From Cryoendolithus antarcticus (Eukaryota; Ascomycota; Dothideomycetes; Cladosporiales; Cladosporiaceae): a stretch of 64,000 bases of DNA. Each line of letters opens with the position of its first letter. The stretch's first letter is position 1. Both the position numbers and the translations under genes were made by a program. Where the stretch lies: positions 558,001 through 622,000 of the forward strand of contig NAJO01000015.1 in the NCBI GenBank assembly GCA_002077065.1. The letters are read 5' to 3'. The notes beneath the pieces were generated by a model. It searched no databases and was not told where the DNA came from. It was given only the letters and a program-made list of their open reading frames with translations. This document shows positions 22,801-32,525 of this stretch, piece by piece.

Positions 22801-25800
22801 GAGCTAGCGGTTAAGAAGTTGCTCCTCTGGCCCCCTGAGCTCTTCTTCTGCGCCTTGAGCATAGTCTTGAACAGCTGCTCTGTGCGATTGCGCATCTCCT
22901 CGCTTGCAGCCGCGTATGCTTCTCGACTCAAGTCGCGTCCAAATGTCGCCAGCGCACCCTGTATGCCGCCAGCGTTCGCTTGCGGTAGTTGGCCCAACTC
23001 GGCAGCTTGTGCGCGCTCCGTGTCCAGCACGATCTCGTTGCGTTGAATCTCATCGTAGACGCCCTGTAAGTACTCATCGGGCAAGCTCGATCCATCGTTG
23101 ATACCGCGGTTGTTCTTGATGAAGTCCTCGATAGTCATGCGCTGCTTGACTTGTGCGGAGTGCTGATCTGTATTCAACATGATAACCGAGTAGCTGAGTA
23201 TGTATGCTGTGTCTGCGTTCGCGAAAGCATTGGGATTGCCCGCTGTGTACTTCTCGGCGAACTTAAGCATCAGACGATCGATCTTCTGGGCTTCGCCAGG
23301 CAATCTGAACGACTGCAGGAAACGTCGAAGAGCATCTACGAATCGTGTCTTGCTGAAGTCCATGCCATCGACGAATGCTGCCATGATAAGCTTGTTCTCG
23401 TCATCGCCTTCCCCCAGGTACTCGCCGAGAGCTTTTTTGGAAATTTGATCGTTGGACAGGAAAAAAGCTGCAACGTCCTTTGGATCTCGCGAGGCGATGA
23501 AGCCGTCTTGCAGCAGTGTCTGAATGCCCTTCTTTGGTTTGAAATTGAACTGCTGCACTGCTTTGTTCAGGGCCGTCTTGAGCTCCTTGACTTTTTCCAG
23601 TTCTGCAGGGTCATCTTCGAGTGCTTCATTGGACAACGAAGTCTGAGCCGTAGTCCCATCCAGAGAATTAACCGTCGGTGAAATGGACGATGCGTCGCCA
23701 CGTGTGTCTATACTCTCCCGAATGTCGTCTGCGCTTCGCCTTGCGTCACTGTCCGTTCCCAACGGCCTCGCGGCGTCGACCGTCCCCTGTTGGCCCCAGT
23801 TCACCAAGCTGATGAGCACGACGACAAGCGCATCGAGAGCTTGCATCTTCATTGCGTAGTCTTGAGGGAAGTCTTCGACGTCGAACGGTGTAGGAGTGTT
23901 CGACGGCACCAGATTTGACGGTAAGTTGCCACGCTGCTGCCAGTCGCTCGATGCACTCGCAGCCTTCCTCGCGTTGTGTTCCGAATATGCCTGCTGTTGC
24001 GATGCAGTGACCGGTGCTGGCTGACCAGCTATTCGCGAAACATGCTCGATGATGCGCTGGTACATGTTGTCGAGTGCTTGTCGGTCACAATCGTAGTTCA
24101 AGTAGATCTCGACGAGCGCCTTGGGGTCGCCAGCTATCCGTCCGAAGATGTTCTGTACGATGTAGCTCTTCTGCCAAGGTGGTGCTAGTCGCTTCTCGAG
24201 GATGGTGAGGTAGACTTCCTTAAGGAAGACCTGCAGCTCTGGCTTGAGTTGGGAGCGCAGGTACTTGGTCATCAGCCAGAAAAGCTCAGCAGACACCTCG
24301 AATACCTGTCGGACTGCGCTCGAAGCGTTCTTGCTTAGTGACAAGCAAAGGTATTGCTTGATGGCCTGAGTGAAGCCCGTCGGTTCCTGACCTGACGAAC
24401 TCCGGATGGTCGCGTTTGGGTTCGTGAACACTTGGTGGTGATGGAAGAGTACGGTATGGATGATATGCAGAGATAGCAACTTTGAGCGCATACCTTGTGA
24501 CCGGATGTCGACCTCTTCTTCTCGGCGGACTTGCTTTGTTGAGAGCTTGCACATCGCTCGGAAGACCAGGAAAGCATCTCGGATGTAGATCTCGTCCTCG
24601 TCTTCATCTTCGGTGTACGTGTCACTGTTCTCGCCTTGCACCGTGATAGAAGGGATCTCCATGCCAGAAGCTGTCCTACTAGGCTGCTTCGCATGGGATC
24701 GCTTGGCTCGCGTGACTACTGTGGTAGTGTCATTGATCCTGGTGTCGTCGAATGTCTTGGTCTTCTCGAAGTCCTGCAATGTCAAGGTCGTGGTCTCGCC
24801 TTCAGCCTCGGCCGGCGTCTCGGGCTCCTCGACCATGGGCGTTTCTGATCCGTTGGCTCCCGTGGGCGTGTCCACTGCACTGCCTGACGACGTTGCGTTG
24901 CTCTGACCTAGACTCGTCTTTGATCCCGTTGCTCGTATAGCTTTACCAGCCAAGCGTGCCTTGACCCTCTCAAAGACCGTGCCCACCATCTGTGTGAGGG
25001 TCCCCTGAGCGATCTGCTGATTTGCACCGTTCTTAGAGAGTAGGAAGATGTTGTACGTCTGCCTGACACTTTTGAGCAAGCCTGCACCATGCACCACGAT
25101 CTTGTCGTTCAGTATGGCTGCCAGCAGGCTCTTGATGATCTGCATCTGAACCTCGGCTGGTGTGGCCTCTCCCTGAAAGCAATCGCATATCGTATCAATC
25201 GCTCGTTCTATGAGCGGTGCTTTCTGATGCGGATCATCTGGGTTGTTTCGCTGCGGTACTGAGAAGTAGGAATAGCTGATGAGCTTGCCAATGCAGTCAA
25301 GTGCTGTTGTCACGACGCTGACCGTGGACGCCTCGGTCGCGAGGTTGAGTGGCTCAAACAGTGTCTCTGGATTGAGCTGGGACGCATCGCCTTGCGCATT
25401 TCTAATCGCCGATAGCGCTCGCTGGGTAGAGTCAAGCAGTGGCTTCCGCTTCCTGGCATCCTTTGAGGCAGCAATGGATTCCAGAGCAGACACGACGAAG
25501 ACTAGACTACTCCGCGTCGACTTCGAACCTCCTCGAGTCGCAGACGTGGTATTCGTAGCAGTTGTAGACTGCGAGTCCGTCCTGATCCGAGGTGTGTAGG
25601 CAGCAGGGGTAGATGGGGTATCCGGTGCTGTGGGTGGAGCGGTTGACTGCGGTGATGGATTTCGAGCCGTCGGTTGCTCAGCGTCGTTTGGATCATTGCC
25701 ATCTGCTGGTAGTGAGCTAGGTCCTGTCGGTGGTGCTACGCCTTTGCTTTCTGCCGTCTCATCCGTCGACTCCCTCGGGGGTGTCTGGTCTGTTGTGTCC

Positions 25801-25925
25801 CCCCCATTGACGTGCTCCTTGCTAGAATCCATCCCAGGAATTTCCTCTAGCCCATTCACGCCGGATTCCTCAGGATTCCCATCTGCAGCCTCAGACCTCC
25901 CTACATGCTCCTCCGAGTCTGCCAT
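19842..25925 (-). CDS. SEC7: ARF guanine nucleotide exchange factor SEC7 (BIG/Sec7 family)
   Basis: A single 2027-codon frame, matching yeast Sec7 (about 2000). An acidic disordered N-terminus is followed by the DCB/HUS region (HUS block YLNYDCD), then the Sec7 catalytic domain at about residues 775–965: FNFKPKKGIQTL, the catalytic glutamate loop GEYLGEGDDEN (Glu near 836), FADTAYILSYSVIMLN-type helix and MTIEDFIKNNRGIN. HDS repeats follow (QLSMRFMEIEELPGFRFQKD; RARGDMIRSGWR region), and an unstructured tail. These proteins load GTP onto Arf1 at the trans-Golgi to drive coat recruitment and are the brefeldin A target class. It shares a 465-bp divergent promoter with the PDH E2 gene. The complete absence of introns over 6 kb is notable but plausible. 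Confidence 0.97.
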   Translation of the reverse strand: MADSEEHVGRSEAADGNPEESGVNGLEEIPGMDSSKEHVNGGDTTDQTPPRESTDETAESKGVAPPTGPSSLPADGNDPNDAEQPTARNPSPQSTAPPTAPDTPSTPAAYTPRIRTDSQSTTATNTTSATRGGSKSTRSSLVFVVSALESIAASKDARKRKPLLDSTQRALSAIRNAQGDASQLNPETLFEPLNLATEASTVSVVTTALDCIGKLISYSYFSVPQRNNPDDPHQKAPLIERAIDTICDCFQGEATPAEVQMQIIKSLLAAILNDKIVVHGAGLLKSVRQTYNIFLLSKNGANQQIAQGTLTQMVGTVFERVKARLAGKAIRATGSKTSLGQSNATSSGSAVDTPTGANGSETPMVEEPETPAEAEGETTTLTLQDFEKTKTFDDTRINDTTTVVTRAKRSHAKQPSRTASGMEIPSITVQGENSDTYTEDEDEDEIYIRDAFLVFRAMCKLSTKQVRREEEVDIRSQGMRSKLLSLHIIHTVLFHHHQVFTNPNATIRSSSGQEPTGFTQAIKQYLCLSLSKNASSAVRQVFEVSAELFWLMTKYLRSQLKPELQVFLKEVYLTILEKRLAPPWQKSYIVQNIFGRIAGDPKALVEIYLNYDCDRQALDNMYQRIIEHVSRIAGQPAPVTASQQQAYSEHNARKAASASSDWQQRGNLPSNLVPSNTPTPFDVEDFPQDYAMKMQALDALVVVLISLVNWGQQGTVDAARPLGTDSDARRSADDIRESIDTRGDASSISPTVNSLDGTTAQTSLSNEALEDDPAELEKVKELKTALNKAVQQFNFKPKKGIQTLLQDGFIASRDPKDVAAFFLSNDQISKKALGEYLGEGDDENKLIMAAFVDGMDFSKTRFVDALRRFLQSFRLPGEAQKIDRLMLKFAEKYTAGNPNAFANADTAYILSYSVIMLNTDQHSAQVKQRMTIEDFIKNNRGINDGSSLPDEYLQGVYDEIQRNEIVLDTERAQAAELGQLPQANAGGIQGALATFGRDLSREAYAAASEEMRNRTEQLFKTMLKAQKKSSGGQRSNFLTASSFKHVGPMFDATWMSFLTALSGTAQETQHLETIRLCMEGQKLAVRLACLFDLADPRQAFVASLARSTNLYNLSEMKAKNVEALRAMLEVANSEGNLLKESWREILTCISQLDRFQLISSGVEVGAVPDVARVHSISASHQLNGNPSRKSMQVQRRPTPRPGPAGSYHADTAEDARSAEMIRSVDRIFTNTANLSGDAIVHFVRALTQVSWQEIQSSGQSESPRTYSLQKLVEISGYNMLRVRFEWTNIWQVLGQHFIDVGCHNNTHVVYFALNSLRQLSMRFMEIEELPGFRFQKDFLKPFELILRNASQVQVKDMVLRCLIQMIQARGDMIRSGWRTMFGVFTVAAREPYESIVNLAFDNVTQVYNARFGVVISQGAFADLIVCLTEFSKNMKFQKKSLQAIETLKGTVPKMLRTPECPLSVKAVGSKDAPTAEGVPRQPTRQTQEEQYWFPVLFAFHDVLMTGEDLEVRSRALNYLFDTLTKYGGEFPRDFWDTLWRQLLYPIFMVLKDRKAINQEAANHEELSVWLSTTLIQALRNMITLFTHFFESLEYMLDRFLDLLALCICQENDTLARIGSNCLQQLILQNVRKFTPQHWEKIVGAFVDLFGRTEARELFSAATSSSYGKESSYVNGFGDSSHAPSIAHSGTATEDAPAITSGTNALKVNGISADTPSDVTTTNGHAQPAADQFQRRPSNALSLSSTDYDHSPAPPAKPSSSADNLESFASPTLSATQNPQQTPVIVTAARRRYFNQIITKCVLQLLMIETVSELFSNNLVYASIPSPLLLQLMALLKRSYHFAKRFNADRELRARLFREGFMRQPPNLLKQESGSASVYVLILLRMYADTSAERAASRLDTEEALIPLCSDILASYIALDDETQQRNIVTWRPVVVDVLEGYVGFADEEFGKHVPVFAPLCVGLMGREMGGELQRGVMGVWKRVCETRLGVDPEQWDGMGLGKDLKDGLASPRQGSFATRRGSRVGSR

Positions 25926-26390
25926 GTGGAATATGGTAGGCGTTCCAGCACTTGGTAAGCCTAGGGTATGCGCCGGGATTTCGAGATATTGCGACCGCGC
26001 ATACTATGGCATGGTCATGACACCTTGATTGAGTCGTCCTGTTCAAAGCTGTCCAGCGAGATGAACCTAAAGCATCATTGACATACCCTGCATTTACAGA
26101 CGCGGTACTAATAATGTCTACCTGTGCCCAATAAACGCGACTCAAAGCAGCCTAGTGCGTCAGCTTGACGGGCACAGCCGCAGCTCAACAACCGTCAATG
26201 CTCCGTCAAATAAGGTAGGACCGAAAGGGCCATCCACCACCGCGCCGGAGATCGGGATCTTTTCCTTGTCACGCCCACAACTCCTACCAGCCAACTTCTC
26301 ACCCCGTACCGCACGTGTCCTCACATTCCCTGGTGCCACTCGTTACATTTGGGGAAAGAGTCGAGTCACGGTCGCCGGAGTATCATAATA
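25926..26390. promoter_or_regulatory. bidirectional spacer SEC7 / PDH E2
   Basis: The start codons of two divergent housekeeping genes are 465 bp apart, so this must hold both core promoters. No specific factor site stands out. Confidence 0.5.
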
Positions 26391-27934
26391 ATGTCAGCTG
26401 GAGCTATGCTCGCAAGAGCTTCGAGGGGAGTCGCTACAGGAGCGCTGAGGGGAGTCCGAGTACAATATGCACAGAGACTACCGGCCCTCTCAGCGCTGGC
26501 GAGGTACTATGCTGCAAAATCATACCCCTCACACACCATCATCACCATGCCGGCGCTCTCACCCACCATGACCGCAGGAAACATCGGGACATGGCAGAAG
26601 CAACCCGGAGATACCCTTGCGCCGGGCGATGTGCTGGTCGAGATTGAGACGGACAAGGCGCAGATGGACTTTGAGTTCCAAGAGGAGGGTGTGTTGGCGA
26701 AGCTGCTCAAGGAGTCAGGCGAGAAGGACGTGGCAGTTGGCAATGTGAGCTTGGCAGACATAGTAGGCTGCACCCCCGAGAACAGCACTGACAATACCTG
26801 CAGCCCATCGCGATCATGGTAGAGGATGCTGGCGACGTCGAAGCTTTCGCCGACTTCTCAGTCGAGGATGCCGGCGGCAACAAGGACAAACCCGCAACAG
26901 ACAAGAAGGCCGGCCAGGAAGATATCGACGCCAGCGAACCACCTAGCTCAAGCTCCAGCAGCGCCCCCGAACCCACGCCTTCTTCCACCCCAGCATCCTC
27001 CGAGTCCGAGTCCACCGGCGAACGCCTCCAAACAGTCCTCGAGCGCGAACCCGCCATCGCTCCTGCAGCCAAAGCACTCGCTCTTGAGAAGGGAATCGCC
27101 ATTGGCTCGATCCAAGGCTCCGGTCCAGGTGGCCGCATAACAAAACAGGATGTTGAGAAAGCCAAGCCCGCTGCCTCGTCCGCGCCCGCAGCAACAACCT
27201 CAAGCGGAGCCGCAGCACCGACCTACGAAGATACCCCTGCTACCAGCATGCGCAAGACCATCGCCGCACGCCTCACGCAATCCATGCAACAGAACCCGCA
27301 CTACTTCGTCGCCTCCTCAATCTCCGTCTCCAAGCTGCTCAAACTCCGACAAGCCCTGAACGCCTCCGCAGACGGCAAATACAAGCTCTCCGTCAACGAC
27401 CTCCTAATCAAAGCCGTCGGCGCGGCCGCCCGAAAAGTTCCCGCAGCGAACAGCAGCTGGCGCGAAGAAGGCGGTAACGTGGTGATTCGCCAGCACAACG
27501 TCGTGGACGTCTCTGTCGCGGTGGCCACACCCGTCGGCCTCATGACGCCCATCGTCAAGAACGTCACCGGCTCTGGCCTCGAAACCATCAGCGCAACGAT
27601 TAAAGATCTCGGCAAGCGTGCGCGCGACGGCAAGTTGAAGCCTGAGGAGTACCAGGGAGGCACGATCACGATCTCGAACATGGGCATGAATGATGCTATT
27701 GACCGGTTCACGGCTGTCATCAACCCGCCGCAGGCTACGATCGTGGCTATTGGAGCTGTTAAGAAGGTTGCGATTCCAAAAGAGTCAGAGGATGGCAGCG
27801 AGGGTTTTGAGTGGGACGAGCAGATGGTCATCACGGCGAGCTTTGATCATAAGGTTGTGGATGGCGCGGTTGGAGGGGAGTTTGTGAGGGAGCTGAAGAA
27901 GGTTATTGAGAGTCCGTTGGAGTTGATGTTGTAA
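26391..27934 (+). CDS. LAT1: pyruvate dehydrogenase E2, dihydrolipoamide acetyltransferase
   Basis: Exons 26391..26744 and 26804..27934 with a 59-nt intron give 494 residues. An Arg/Ala-rich N-terminus (about 1–42) fits a mitochondrial presequence. The lipoyl domain has the lipoylated Lys89 in [12 protein letters not shown]. An Ala/Pro/Ser-rich linker leads to the E1/E3-binding domain ([16 protein letters not shown], then [13 protein letters not shown]), a second flexible linker and the acyltransferase core, with catalytic HKVVDG near the C-terminus in [15 protein letters not shown] and the usual LELML end. In the mitochondrial matrix it transfers the acetyl group to CoA and forms the core of the complex. 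A single lipoyl domain is the normal fungal form. Confidence 0.97.
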
Positions 27935-28374
27935 GCTCTTTGTGGTATGACTGGGAAGACGTCAGGTCGAGAAAGCTTAGAGGTGCTGAATGAGAGGCTG
28001 AAGACGGGTTGGCCGAGATCGAGATGGCGGCGAGGGACTGCTGTGGGTGAGCATTGGTGGGTGGATGGAAGAACGCCCGAGGGCGCTTGGCTGGGGGTAT
28101 GACTGGCATTGTACATTTAGTGTGAGCGTTGCTGAAAGTACTGGGTTTTACTTCACCCCCTTCCCACACACGATGCTCTGACTTTCTTAGGTACAGCTCA
28201 CTCTTGGCTCGCGATAGACTTCAGTCGCATCTCCTCGCTGACCGCCATGGCTCAAGGGAGCTCAGGTATCATGTGCTCCAGCCTTGACTTACCAGTATCA
28301 TGCGGATGAGCAATACACTCGAAGATCTCTCTACTTCCTCCACCAAATAACAAATACCAGACAAGCACGCCACC
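27935..28374. other. spacer before the paralog array
   Basis: 3' flank of the E2 gene and 5' flank of array copy A. No additional copy or fragment of the family is seen. Confidence 0.5.
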
Positions 28375-29178
28375 ATGGCTCGCCCCACGACCACATCCTG
28401 CATCTTCACCGACCGCGTTCCAACGGAGGTTCGAAAGATGATCTCCAGCCACGTCCTCATCCAGCCGAAGCCCTTCGTCTTCACGAACACCTTCCCAAAG
28501 AACAACATAATCGACGGCAAGCGCAAATGCCGCTGGGTCGTCAGCGACCATCATCGTGAGCCCTCTCGTCCTGGCGAGTACTGGGACGAAGATAGGCGCG
28601 TCTGGTGTTCGACACAACCCCGCGTCACCGCGCTCTTGCAGACGTGCAGAGCTTTCTACGCCGAGGCAGCGGATGTCTTCTACAGTGAGAATAGTTGCTG
28701 GTTCCGCGGTACAACTGAAGCCATGCGCGTGATGGAGCAATTCGGGAGTGTCAAGTCCGCAATCAGGACGATTGTTCTCGACGGCTATGCCAAGCACAGC
28801 GCGGCACGGATCTGGAAGAGCTTGGTACCGTTGACGAACCTCCGGTCAGTGTCGATCGGCCACGAACGTCTCTGCCAGATGCAGCCGCCTGATGCTGCGC
28901 CTCGACTTGCGACGATGGTGCGGCAGATGCTACCGCTAGTGAAGGTGCTGACGGAGTCTTACGCCAGGCAGCGGTTGCCGATCAGGGCGGTTGACGTTCT
29001 TGAGATTCGGCCTGCTGAACACGATTGCCCGTTGTGCTGCTGTAAGTGTAGCGAACGTGGTAGAGGCAAAGGTTGCAGGTGTCCGTATACCGACGAAGCG
29101 GTCGATGCTGGACAGGCTGAGCTGGTTGAGAATCTGAGAGCTGCACTCACTGAGGCGCTGGCGGGAGGGGAGACTTGA
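28375..29178 (+). CDS. array copy A, F-box-like/2EXR-like protein
   Basis: Intronless, 267 residues, start in an optimal CACCATGG context. The N-terminus has TDRVPTEVRKMI, resembling the LPxE[IL] opening of F-box and fungal 2EXR domains. The middle shows ALLQTCRAFYAEAADVFY, and IWKSLVPLTNLRSVSIGHERL, a degraded leucine-repeat-like segment. Near residues 218–236 is a dense cysteine cluster, CPLCCCKCSERGRGKGCRC, which could bind metal. F-box proteins are usually substrate adaptors of SCF ubiquitin ligases, but the F-box match is partial and no function should be assumed. It is the first of seven tandem relatives. Confidence 0.75.
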   Translation: MARPTTTSCIFTDRVPTEVRKMISSHVLIQPKPFVFTNTFPKNNIIDGKRKCRWVVSDHHREPSRPGEYWDEDRRVWCSTQPRVTALLQTCRAFYAEAADVFYSENSCWFRGTTEAMRVMEQFGSVKSAIRTIVLDGYAKHSAARIWKSLVPLTNLRSVSIGHERLCQMQPPDAAPRLATMVRQMLPLVKVLTESYARQRLPIRAVDVLEIRPAEHDCPLCCCKCSERGRGKGCRCPYTDEAVDAGQAELVENLRAALTEALAGGET

Positions 29179-29839
29179 GTATGGGGATTTGGCTCTATAA
29201 CATATACAGTGAGGACAAGCGAGTACCCCTACCCCACTACCTGGAAATATGTCGCTGATGATCTCAAAGGTGTGACATCAGCAACAAGGGGCTTGGCTTG
29301 GCATGCGTACCAGACTGCGAGTGCGACAGTGAAGGGTAAGATTGCCTGTGAGGTGCTTCAAAAGGCCTCCTAGATGCTAGGGAGCAGGCCTTTGAGAGGG
29401 GAGCGGTGATGAAGACTGCTCGACACATTCTGCTTTGGTGTTACTGGCGTGGAGGGCAAACTTGACGACATGGGTCCGGGTACTATCTTCCGTCTCCTCA
29501 CACATCTGCCCACCATCCTTGGCTAGCACTGTATATGCTGATATCCCTGGAATTCGGACGCAGTGAAGATGTAATCTCAAGGCAAATGAGCGACCATTTA
29601 GTGATGACACGTCCACGGAGTGATGGCTATCACTCGCAGAGACGTCCCGTAACTTTCACTACTTGTTGGAGACTGGCTTAACTTTTCTCTGCCTCTGGGA
29701 CCGTCTTGGATCAGCATGTGGCATCACGCGCACGCCACGCTAGCTGGGTCTTGCTGCCTGCGCTCGCTTCACGACTCTCGGACACTACCATTGAGCAACA
29801 CTCACACCTTGCCCTACCAGACTCGAAGACCAATATATC
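29179..29839. other. array spacer A–B
   Basis: 661 bp with no gene; holds the copy A 3' end and the copy B promoter. No direct copy of neighbouring spacers was spotted by eye. Confidence 0.45.
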
Positions 29840-30619
29840 ATGGCGGCTTCCAGCACCCCAACCTCCACAGCATGCACGCTGACCGACACTCTTCCGCCAG
29901 AGATCAGAACTCTGATCTTGCACCATCTCCTCGCACGAGACAAGCCTATCGAGTTCTGGCACCACCAGCTGGCCAACGAGCACAACAAGATGCACACCAA
30001 ATGGGTTGCCCATCCGCATCACCGCCTCAAGAACCATCCAGGTCAAATCTTCAACCAAGAGACCAAGACCTGGATTCCAGCACCTCGCCTCACTAGCATC
30101 CTGGAAACCTGCAAGCTCTTCGCGATAGAGAGTGCTGAGGTCCTCTACGGCAGCAACACCTTCAAGTTTTACAATAACACAAGTGCGGCGGGCTTCTTGG
30201 GCGCTCTGAGTAACACGAAGCGCTTCATCAAAGAGATCATGATTGATCGCTACGGAAGGGGAAGTAGACCAGCGTTCTGGGAGAGCCTGCTGCCGCTGGT
30301 CAATCTACGCAGTCTCGAGATTGACCATCTTGAGATATGCTACGACACCCGCGTACCTTCCTCGATCAAAGCTTTACAGCGTCGAATGTTGCCACTGCTG
30401 GTGGTTTTGCGCGACTCGTATCAGCAGCAAGGGCTGACTGCAGACCCGATCAATGTGTTTCGTATCTGGGATGCGGACTATCGCAGGTGTGCTTGCACCT
30501 GCTCGCCAATGTGGAAGTGTTCATGCAGTGAGTTGGAGCTTGCTACACCGGCGCGCCGCCTGGATCTGAGGGTGAATTTCGAAGGAATTCTCAGAAAGGC
30601 ACTGGTGGACGCGAAGTGA
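29840..30619 (+). CDS. array copy B, F-box-like/2EXR-like protein
   Basis: Intronless, 259 residues. Blocks in order: LTDTLPPEIRTLILHHLLA (the best F-box/2EXR-like start of the array), KNHPGQIFNQETKTW, SILETCKLFAIESAEVLYG, FWESLLPLVNLRSLEIDHLE, MLPLLVVLRDSYQQQGL, then INVFRIWDADYRRCACTC and CSPMWKCSC, the cysteine cluster (about residues 216–228). The C-terminus is a short amphipathic helix. All family landmarks are present, so this is a good reference copy. Function unknown; cytosolic or nuclear by lack of signal peptide. Confidence 0.8.
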   Translation: MAASSTPTSTACTLTDTLPPEIRTLILHHLLARDKPIEFWHHQLANEHNKMHTKWVAHPHHRLKNHPGQIFNQETKTWIPAPRLTSILETCKLFAIESAEVLYGSNTFKFYNNTSAAGFLGALSNTKRFIKEIMIDRYGRGSRPAFWESLLPLVNLRSLEIDHLEICYDTRVPSSIKALQRRMLPLLVVLRDSYQQQGLTADPINVFRIWDADYRRCACTCSPMWKCSCSELELATPARRLDLRVNFEGILRKALVDAK

Positions 30620-31225
30620 TCGCTTTCGTGCGGTAAGACAATTTCCTGGGCAATACGAAGACCTGCTGACACGTTCCGAGACAGGTGTACGGGACAATAA
30701 TGCCCGGGAGAGCGCTTGGACAGCGGTAGGATTATATTCGAGATTGTTGCGACGGTTGCCGCTGAGGACCACTGCGAATTTTGGGCGGTGGACTTGTTGA
30801 ACTCATAGTAAAGGTGATGAGTAGCTGCGGGTTCACATGAAGGAGTCTGAGCTTAGTGATGGTGGTGGGATAGTGCGGGTTCAACAAACTGAAGCTGGTG
30901 GAAGCTTGGTAGCTCCAACGACATCCATCTCAAGATACAGACTCTTGACGGCTCTCACCTCGGTCGAAGTGTCTGTATCTGTGTTGTTGGAGGGAGGACG
31001 CGCTTGCTATCATACGACCCTCCTGTTACTCTTGCCAATCTTGAAGTAGTTCAGCACGTACACTGAATCGTTTCAGCTACTCATGTTGTCACATGTTGAC
31101 CAGGCAGCAGCAGCAGTTCATCACTCGGACTAGCTTCTGAGCTTCACTCTCTGGCTTGTATTTAAGTGCTAACATCTCACAGCCCTTGGCCACTTCGCAA
31201 TTTTCAGCAACATTGTTCGACGATC
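30620..31225. other. array spacer B–C with repeated 11-mer
   Basis: 606 bp without a gene. The 11-mer ATGAGTAGCTG occurs at 30817–30827 forward and 31074–31084 in reverse orientation, and again in the next spacer. A TATTTAAG element at 31158–31165 lies about 60 bp before the copy C start. Confidence 0.45.
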
Positions 31226-32098
31226 ATGGCACTGCGCGAGCGCACCAAGAAGTCGAAGTCGAAGTCAAGCAACAGTACACTAGCTGCGCTCCCACCATCG
31301 ATCTCCACGATGCCACCGCCACCGTGCTATCTACTCGACCGCCTTCCAATCGAGATCCGCAAAGACATATTCGCCTACGTCCTCACCAAACAATGGCCCA
31401 TCCAATTCGCCGTTGTACGCCCAGCAGGCAAAGGCTTTGGCAAGTACGTCCAGCGCTTCCACAATCGCAACTCCAAGCACCCAGGCCAAGTCTACGACCC
31501 CAAGACCAGAAGCTGGGTCCAAGCGCCCCTCGTCACCACCGCCCTCCTCCAGACTTGCAAGCAGATCCAAGCTGAAGCCAGCGAGGTGTTCTATGGTTGC
31601 AACGAGTTCCAATTCAAGACTGCCTCAGTCGCCACCGGTTGGCTTACCACCTTCGAAGGACCAAAGCACGCCATCAAGATCCTCGACATTGGAGGCGCTC
31701 TCACCACCAAATCTGCAAAGGGGTTCTGGAAGGCGCTCCTGCCACTCGTCCACCTCCGCGTGCTCAAGCTCGAGCACATCCACATGTGTCCAAAGTCGTT
31801 GAGCAAGTCCATCACGCTCGCCGCGCTCCAGCGCGAGTTGATGCCGTTTTTGAAAGTATTGAAGGAATCGTACAAGCGTCAGGGTCTTGCGGCAAATGCT
31901 GCAGAAGTCCTACAGATCAGCAACTATCGCTGCTGGGGCTGTATGTGCACGTGTGGGAAGGCACCAAAGTGCAAGGCGGCATGCACCGATTCTAAGGACT
32001 GGGAGGAGAACTATGCGGCGTTCGAAGTTGGGCATGCTGCGCTGGTGAAGACTGTTGGCGCTGCTATGAAGGAGACGGTGACGGGTCTGGGTGACTAG
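31226..32098 (+). CDS. array copy C, F-box-like/2EXR-like protein with basic N-terminus
   Basis: Intronless, 290 residues from the ATG at 31226; the frame continues upstream only through a GTG. It carries an N-terminal extension absent from the other copies, with ERTKKSKSKSSNS encoded by a short GAAGTC-type repeat, which could act as a nuclear signal. Then LLDRLPIEIRKDIFAYVLT, KHPGQVYDPKTRSW, LLQTCKQIQAEASEVFYG, FWKALLPLVHLRVLKLEH, LKVLKESYKRQGL and VLQISNYR, followed by the cysteine cluster CWGCMCTCGKAPKCKAACTD (about 235–254). A later ATG at 31310 could give a shorter form without the basic stretch. Confidence 0.8.
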   Translation: MALRERTKKSKSKSSNSTLAALPPSISTMPPPPCYLLDRLPIEIRKDIFAYVLTKQWPIQFAVVRPAGKGFGKYVQRFHNRNSKHPGQVYDPKTRSWVQAPLVTTALLQTCKQIQAEASEVFYGCNEFQFKTASVATGWLTTFEGPKHAIKILDIGGALTTKSAKGFWKALLPLVHLRVLKLEHIHMCPKSLSKSITLAALQRELMPFLKVLKESYKRQGLAANAAEVLQISNYRCWGCMCTCGKAPKCKAACTDSKDWEENYAAFEVGHAALVKTVGAAMKETVTGLGD

Positions 32099-32525
32099 AC
32101 TGTGGCTCACGACGGACATGCAGCTACTAGCATGAAGCGAAGTGGTAGAGTAGCCACAACATGGCAGCGGCTCATTGGTGATGGCGTACATCGAAGTCGT
32201 TGCAGATTTCGCTGCACAGGTGAGTGGGTAGGGCAATGGACAAGAGAGGAGGCATATGAACACTGCTGACTGTCTCTCATTTCACCCTTCCTTTGTTCTC
32301 CACACGTTCAGCATGTAAAGATGAGTAGCTGCTGGCGATCTGCGACAATGCTGAAGTGAAGTCGGTCTCACTGCACTCATCGACGCTCCTGCCGCCGTTC
32401 TGTTCACGCACGTAGCCGCACTTGCCTCACGGGTTTAGGCAACAAGCACATACACCTTCGACAGCTGTACATCTGATCTTCTATCGACTACCACACCACC
32501 ATCAAACGCGCACACAGTCTCGGTC
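32099..32525. other. array spacer C–D
   Basis: About 430 bp. Carries a further copy of ATGAGTAGCTG at 32321–32331. In the frame of copy D there is a TAG at 32436–32438 and no ATG between it and the conserved D coding start. Confidence 0.45.
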
